64,000 nt of DNA from assembly GCF_036373705.1 (NCBI RefSeq), contig NC_089864.1:988501-1052500 (forward strand), given 5' to 3'. A program made the position numbers and the translations under genes. Source of the stretch: Amia ocellicauda (lineage: Eukaryota; Chordata; Actinopteri; Amiiformes; Amiidae). This document shows, piece by piece, positions 56,815 to 64,000 of this stretch (within the stretch, counting starts at the first letter, position 1; every line of letters starts with the position of its first letter). The notes under the pieces were generated by a model. The model was not told where the DNA came from, ran no database searches, and was given only the letters and a program-made list of their open reading frames with translations.

Positions 56815-58515
56815 TACAGCACAGCACAGTCCAGCACAGCACAACACACTACAACACAGCACAACGCACTGCAGCACAGTACAGCACACTACAGCACAGC
56901 ACACTACAGCACAGTCCAGCACAGCACAACGCACTGCAGCACAGTACAGCACACTACAGCACAGCACAGTACAGCACACTACAACACAACACAACACACT
57001 ACAACACAGCACAACGCACTGCAGCACAGTACAGCACACTACAGCACAGCACAGCACACTAAAGCACAATACAGCACAGCACAGCACAGCACACTACAGC
57101 ACAGCACACTAAAGCACACTACAGCACAGCACACTACAGCACAGTACAGCACAGCACAACACACTACAGCACAGTCCAGCACAGCACAGCACACTACAGC
57201 ACAGCACAGCACAGTACAACACACTACAGCACAGCACAGTACAACACACTACAGCACAGCACAACACACTACAGCACAGCACACTACAGCACAGTACAGT
57301 ACAGTTAAGCAAAGCACAGCACAGCACAACACACTACAGCACAGCACAGCACAGCACAGCACAGCACACTAAAGCACACTACAGCACAGCACAGCACACT
57401 ACAGCACAGCACACTACAGCATAGCACAGCACAGCACACTACAGCACAGCACACTACAGCACAGCACAGCACACTACAGCACAGCACACTACAGCATAGC
57501 ACAGCACAGCACACTACAGCACACTACAGCACACTACAGCACAATACAGCACAGCACAGCACAGCACAGCACAGCACAGCACACTACAGCACAGCACACT
57601 ACAGCACAGCACAGCACACTACAGCACAGCACACTACAGCATAGCACAGCACAGCACAGCACACTACAGCACAGCACACTACAGCATAGCACAGCACAGC
57701 ACACTACAGCACACTACAGCACACTACAGCACAATACAGCACAGCACAGCACAGCACAGCACAGCACACTACAGCACAGCACACTACAGCACAGCACACT
57801 ACAGCACAGCACACTACAGCATAGCACAGCACAGCACAGCACACTACAGCACAGCACACTACAGCATAGCACAGCACAGCACACTACAGCACACTACAGC
57901 ACACTACAGCACAATACAGCACAGCACAGCACAGCACAGCACACTACAGCACAGCACACTACAGCACAGCACAGCACAGCACACTAAAGCACACTACAGC
58001 ACAGCACAGCACAGCACAGCACACTACAGCACAGCACACTACAGCACAGCACAGCACAGCACACTAAAGCACACTACAGCACAGCACAGCACAGCACACT
58101 ACAGCACAGCACACTAAAGCACACTACAGCACAATACAGCACAGCACAGCACAGTACAGCACAGCACACTACAGCACAGCACAGCACACTAAAGCACACT
58201 ACAGCACAGCACAGCACACTACAGCACACTACAGCACAGTACAGCACAGCACAACACACTACAGCACAGTCCAGTACAGCACAGCACAGTACAGTTAAGC
58301 AAAGCACAGCGCAGCACAGCACAGCACACTACAGCACAGCACAGCACACTACAGCACAGCACACTACAGCATAGCACAGCACAGTACAACACACTACAGC
58401 ACAGCACAGTACAACACACTACAGCACAGCACACTACAGCACACTACAGCACAGCACACTAAAGCACACTACAGCACAGCACAGTACAGCTAAGCACAAC
58501 ACACTGCAGCACACC
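56815..58515. repeat. 5/10-bp satellite (ACAGC/ACACT)
   Basis: About 1.7 kb of ACAGC and ACACT pentamers in variable order, with larger blocks of about 180 bp repeated (for example 57480-57540 and 57660-57720). All long frames in it are cysteine/valine-rich translations of the repeat. Confidence 0.97.
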
Positions 58516-59699
58516 ATATTGTACAATACTATATTACACTGTAGTATGTGTTACTACACTAGCTGCACTATAATTTAAGCAGCAGTACTAAAAGTAATAG
58601 TAGAAGCAGGAGTGTAGTTTTCTTCTGCTACAGCCCTTTACCCCTCTGTTCACCTCACTTTTCCTCTCATCCCTCTCTCTCTGCCCCCCCCCTCTCTATT
58701 GTCCCCCAGCAGATAGTCTCTATTGAGGCTCAGTCTCTTAGGAAACAGCACTGCAGCATGAAATGAAAGAGAAAGACAGAAAGGGAGGGAAAGAGAGAGA
58801 GTGAGAGTATAGGAGAGGGAGAAGGAGAGAGAGAGGTAGAGTTTAGGAGAGGGAGAAGGAGAGAGAGGGAGAGTTTAGGAGAGGGAGAAGGAGAGAGAAA
58901 GTTTAGGAGAGAGATGGGGAGAAAAAGAGAGGTTTAGAGAGAGGGAGGGAGAGGAAAGGGAGAAATGGCAGAGAAGAGACAGGAGGGATAAATATCCAGG
59001 GAGAAGTGGAGCAGACACAGAGGGAGGACGGGAGGCGGAGAGAGACTTGTCCGTGCCATGTTGGTAGTGTGCGTCAGTCAGACTGCTGTCCAGGACGCTG
59101 GGACTCCGGAGCGCCCCGTCAATGACACGTCACTCACACCGACAGGCTGGAAGCGGGTAATGATAATGATGAGTTTAACTACTATTACTGTACAATAACA
59201 GTGTATTATTATTATCGTTATTATTAGTAATGGCAGTAGTAGCCGGGTAGTAACAGAGAAGTAGCCGTACTAGGGCGGGGGTTCACCGGTGCGCAGGAGG
59301 GACTGAGTGTTCTGTCTGGTATTCCTTTCCTTATTTTGTTTTGTGTAGTCATTTCATGCCTTTCTTTCTGTCTTTCTTTCCGTAGTTTGAATCTCACTGT
59401 TTCTGTCTTCCCCTGTCTCTCCCTCTCCCTCATGCACCTGTCTCACCCCCTCCCCCTATCCCCCTATCCCACTGTCCCAGTCCTTCTCTCTGACTGAATG
59501 ACTGACTGACACACTGACTGACTGAATGACTGTCCCCCTGTCCTCTTTCTCTCAGACTAGGCTGTCTGGGGCTGATTGTCCAAACGCAATTCTTGTCTCT
59601 GAGATTCTGAATCCAGGAGTTGTTGTTGGGCATCACGCTCTTGACACCCAAACTCCTCGAGAGAGACAGACAGATAGAAAGAAAAATGTAGACTTCAGA
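58516..59699. other. Low-complexity and unassigned DNA
   Basis: Positions 58740-59050 are GA-rich with a repeated GTTTAGGAGAGGGAGAAGGA. Positions 59060-59160 are GC-richer and 59160-59700 mixed, with pyrimidine runs. No exon, RNA gene or transposon is supported. Confidence 0.6.
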
Positions 59700-62525
59700 T
59701 TCTGACTGACTGGACACTAGAGCACATTAACACAGACTGACTGGACACTACACGACATTAACACTGACTGACTGGACACTACAGTACATTAACACTGACT
59801 GACTGACTGGACACTACAGCACATTAACACTGACTGACTGGACACTACAGGACATTAACACTGACTGACTGGACACTACAGTACATTAACACTGACTGAC
59901 TGACTGGACACTACAGCACATTAACACTGACTGACTGGACACTACAGCACATTAACACTGACTGACTGACTGGACACTACAGTACATTAACACTGACTGA
60001 CTGACTGACTGGACACTACAGTACATTAACACTGACTGACTGACTGGACACTACAGCACATTAACACTGACTGACTGACTGACTGGACACTACAGTACAT
60101 TAACACTGACTGACTGACTGGACACTACAGCACATTAACACTGACTGACTGACTGGACACTACAGCACATTAACACTGACTGACTGGACACTACAGGACA
60201 TTAACACTGACTGACTGGACACTACAGCACATTAACACTGACTGACTGACTGGACACTACAGCACATTAACACTGACTGACTGGACACTACAGCACATTA
60301 ACACTGACTGACTGGACACTACAGCACATTAACACTGACTGACTGGACACTACAGTACATTAACACTGACTGACTGGACACTACAGTACATTAACACTGA
60401 CTGACTGACTGGACACTACAGCACATTAACACTGACTGACTGGACACTACAGCACATTAACACTGACTGACTGGACACTACAGCACATTAACACTGACTG
60501 ACTGGACACTACAGTACATTAACACTGACTGACTGGACACTACAGTACATTAACACTGACTGACTGACTGGACACTACAGCACATTAACACTGACTGACT
60601 GGACACTACAGCACATTAACACTGACTGACTGACTGGACACTACAGCACATTAACACTGACTGACTGGACACTACAGTACATTAACACTGACTGACTGGA
60701 CACTACAGTACATTAACACTGACTGACTGACTGGACACTACAGCACATTAACACTGACTGACTGACTGGACACTACAGCACATTAACACTGACTGACTGG
60801 ACACTACAGCACATTAACACTGACTGACTGGACACTACAGTACATTAACACTGACTGACTGGACACTACAGTACATTAACACTGACTGACTGACTGGACA
60901 CTACAGCACATTAACACTGACTGACTGACTGGACACTACAGCACATTAACACTGACTGACTGGACACTACAGTACATTAACACTGACTGACTGGACACTA
61001 CAGCACATTAACACTGACTGACTGGACACTACAGTACATTAACACTGACTGACTGGACACTACAGCACATTAACACTGACTGACTGACTGGACACTACAG
61101 CACATTAACACTGACTGACTGGACACTACAGCACATTAACACTGACTGACTGACTGACTGGACACTACAGTACATTAACACTGACTGACTGACTGGACAC
61201 TACAGCACATTAACACTGACTGACTGACTGGACACTACAGCACATTAACACTGACTGACTGGACACTACAGGACATTAACACTGACTGACTGGACACTAC
61301 AGCACATTAACACTGACTGACTGGACACTACAGCACATTAACACTGACTGACTGGACACTACAGCACATTAACACTGACTGACTGGACACTACAGTACAT
61401 TAACACTGACTGACTGGACACTACAGTACATTAACACTGACTGACTGACTGGACACTACAGCACATTAACACTGACTGACTGGACACTACAGCACATTAA
61501 CACTGACTGACTGACTGGACACTACAGCACATTAACACTGACTGACTGGACACTACAGTACATTAACACTGACTGACTGGACACTACAGTACATTAACAC
61601 TGACTGACTGACTGGACACTACAGCACATTAACACTGACTGACTGACTGGACACTACAGCACATTAACACTGACTGACTGGACACTACAGCACATTAACA
61701 CTGACTGACTGGACACTACAGTACATTAACACTGACTGACTGACTGGACACTACAGCACATTAACACTGACTGACTGACTGGACACTACAGCACATTAAC
61801 ACTGACTGACTGGACACTACAGTACATTAACACTGACTGACTGGACACTACAGTACATTAACACTGACTGACTGGACACTACAGCACATTAACACTGACT
61901 GACTGACTGGACACTACAGCACATTAACACTGACTGACTGGACACTACAGCACATTAACACTGACTGACTGACTGGACACTACAGTACATTAACACTGAC
62001 TGACTGGACACTACAGCACATTAACACTGACTGACTGACTGGACACTACAGCACATTAACACTGACTGACTGGACACTACAGCACATTAACACTGACTGA
62101 CTGGACACTACAGTACATTAACACTGACTGACTGGACACTACAGCACATTAACACTGACTGACTGACTGGACACTACAGCACATTAACACTGACTGACTG
62201 ACTGGACACTACAGCACATTAACACTGACTGACTGGACACTACAGCACATTAACACTGACTGACTGGACACTACAGTACATTAACACTGACTGACTGGAC
62301 ACTACAGCACATTAACACTGACTGACTGACTGGACACTACAGCACATTAACACTGACTGACTGGACACTACAGCACATTAACACTGACTGACTGACTGGA
62401 CACTACAGCACATTAACACTGACTGACTGGACACTACAGCACATTAACACTGACTGACTGACTGGACACTACAGCACATTAACACTGACTGACTGGACAC
62501 TACAGCACATTAACACTGACTGAAC
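59700..62525. repeat. 31/35-bp satellite
   Basis: About 2.8 kb of units containing GGACACTACAGCACATTAAC followed by two to four GACT steps (ACTGACTGACTG), so lengths vary by 4 bp (27, 31, 35). Some units read CAGTACATT or CAGGACATT. Longer blocks repeat within it. Confidence 0.97.
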
Positions 62526-62646
62526 ACTACAGAGAGAGAGAGACAGAGTAAGAGGGAGATGTGGGGTGGTGAGGGAAGGGAGGAGAGGGATAAGGAGACA
62601 GTGAAAGGGTTAATACACATACACACTGGCTGACTGCACTAAGCCT

Positions 62647-62686
<40 letters not shown>

Positions 62687-63241
62687 CAGGGAGAGAGAGA
62701 ATGTGCATTAAAATGCTAATGAACTGGTTTGCTACACAACAGGCTCACTGACCACACTTAATACAGCCAGTGAATATACTGCAGATTAACCCTGACACAC
62801 GGACACACACAGGGACACACTTACACACAGTAACACACACAGGGACACACAATGACACACTGACACACACATAGACACAATGACACATACACATACTTAT
62901 ATACACACACACACCCCGATTCACACACAAACTGAAAACCTCACAGTCACCCATTGAAACACACACCCAGACACACTGATGCACACACAGAAAGATAAAC
63001 TGTGTTCCTCGTGGACACACACACACCACCACACAAAATAAATGGGTGAATGAATAAATAAATAAATAAACAAACGATGGGAGTCCTGTTTTTTAATCTC
63101 CACACGTCTCAGCTAAAGGTCTATGTTTCTGCCCTTCTGAATTTAGCCCTGATACATAAAGTATGAATAGGTCTCTTCTGTTTTTATTACTATTATTATT
63201 ATGATTATGATTATTTGATTATGATTATTATGATTATTATG

Positions 63242-63276
<35 letters not shown>

Positions 63277-63285
63277 CCTGGAGAG
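62526..63285. repeat. Cluster of microsatellites
   Basis: (GA)n at 62647-62685, ACAC-rich DNA at 62795-63030, (AAAT)n at about 63050-63070 and (ATT)n with GATT variants at 63185-63277. No gene is seen among them. Confidence 0.9.
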
Positions 63286-63289
63286 ACAG

Positions 63290-63505
63290 CACATTCCAGT
63301 CCAGCAGAGTCTCAGCCCTGGTCCTGAGAGACACAGTCCAGTCCAGCAGGGTCTCTGGTCCTGAGAGACACAGTCCAGTCCAGCAGGGTCTCTGGTCCTG
63401 AGAGACACAGTCCAGTCCAGCAGGGTCTCTGGTCCTGAGAGACACAGTCCAGTCCAGCAGGGTCTCTGGTCCTGAGAGACACAGTCCAGTCCAGCAGGGT
63501 CTTAG
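63290..63505. repeat. 37-bp minisatellite, about six units
   Basis: Units contain GACACAGTCCAGTCCAGCAG and GGTCTCTGGTCCTGAGA. It abuts the CpG-rich promoter to its right. Confidence 0.95.
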
Positions 63506-63579
63506 CGGGGACACATTAACACAGGCATTAGTAGTCCACGATGATGAAATGGACACAGTGGTAGGACACTGCAGATCTG

Positions 63580-63928
63580 TCCCGCGCATTTCTCTCCCCG
63601 CCGCCAGACCGCGCTGTGAGCGCCGCCCGCGCTGCTCATACAGGAAGTGACGCGCTGGGCACGTCCGGCGGAAAAATGGCCGCCAGCGAGAGGCGCTGAC
63701 GCCAGACTTTGTTTATATTATTTTTTGTTTAGTTTTTTTAGTTTTGTTTTTTAAAAAGCACACGTTTGAAATTCCCTGGAAAAAACAACGCCAGGAAGAA
63801 AGAGAGAGAGACAGACGGAGGGACAGCGGTGCGGAGAGACGCGGAAGTGTGGAGGAGACAGACTGCGACACGGCGGCGCAAACTGGAATAAACTGTAACA
63901 ACAGCAGCAGCAGCAGCGCTGAGTGACC
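63580..63928 (+). promoter_or_regulatory. CpG promoter and first exon of an unidentified + strand gene
   Basis: CpG density rises from about 63580. CAGGAAGTGACGCG (63640-63653) combines an ETS site with a CRE-like half-site, and AAAATGGCCGCC lies at 63674. A strong donor, GACC then GTAAGT, sits at 63928/63929. The short frame after ATGGCCGCC stops after seven codons, so the exon is probably 5' UTR. In other vertebrates SLC39A7 and RXRB are divergent neighbours, so rxrb is a candidate, but no coding sequence supports it. Confidence 0.5.
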
Positions 63929-64000
63929 GTAAGTCTGTACCTGTGGTCCTCATACCGGTACTGTGGGCCTGGCCGCTCCGCGCACACCGACGCTGCTTCA

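Noticed and set aside
56749..58434. Cysteine/valine-rich frames (CCAVLCCAV type)
   Set aside because: These are translations of the ACAGC/ACACT satellite on both strands, with no start context or conserved domain.
59224..59717. Two minus-strand frames of 69 and 95 codons
   Set aside because: They are Arg/Glu- and Ser-rich, from GA/CT low-complexity DNA, with no recognisable domain.
63744..63926. 60-codon frame at the right edge
   Set aside because: It begins at TTG rather than ATG and stops two bases before the predicted donor; more likely 5' UTR.

Overview
The window is animal nuclear DNA, most likely from a ray-finned fish. Genes are split by GT-AG introns, fish-type Tc1, CR1/Rex-like, L1-like and L2-like transposons are common, and the one gene I can name with confidence is a vertebrate ZIP zinc transporter. 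Parts of the CR1-like 3' end resemble repeats I associate with early-branching ray-finned fishes, but I cannot name the species. Roughly a third of the window is tandem-repeat DNA.

Layout. 1-13.7 kb is one minisatellite of 24- and 26-bp units, containing a recent 4,268-bp tandem duplication of itself. It ends next to a signal-peptide exon (13.73-13.80 kb, minus strand), so it probably fills intron 1 of a receptor gene running off the left edge. 14-18 kb holds an L2-like fragment, two intact Tc1-type transposons tail to tail, and a fold-back repeat array. 18.4-25.3 kb and 35.0-43.0 kb are two paralogous minus-strand genes for small V-set immunoglobulin membrane receptors (leader, V domain(s), transmembrane segment, short tail). 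A decayed V exon lies between them at 29.8-30.1 kb. An inverted relative of the transmembrane exon lies at 43.2-43.8 kb on the plus strand, joined to an unrecognised ectodomain-like exon. Retrotransposon fragments and a damaged Tc1 element lie in and between these genes. 44.9-46.9 kb is transposon and AT-rich DNA.

47.0-53.7 kb holds a complete slc39a7 (ZIP7) gene on the minus strand, with seven coding exons, one upstream non-coding exon and a CpG-rich promoter. 54-63.5 kb is again repeats: L2-like endonuclease fragments and arrays of 5/10-bp, 31/35-bp and 37-bp units. 63.6-64.0 kb looks like the CpG promoter and first exon of a plus-strand gene that continues beyond the window; by synteny with other vertebrates it might be rxrb, but no coding sequence is visible.

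Interpretation. SLC39A7 is linked to the MHC in vertebrates, so the V-set receptor family is probably MHC-linked and polymorphic. Its V exons differ mostly by amino-acid-changing substitutions inside an otherwise near-identical duplication, its V-exon number differs between copies, and its introns carry homologous minisatellites whose length differs by orders of magnitude. I consider this receptor cluster the most interesting content of the window.
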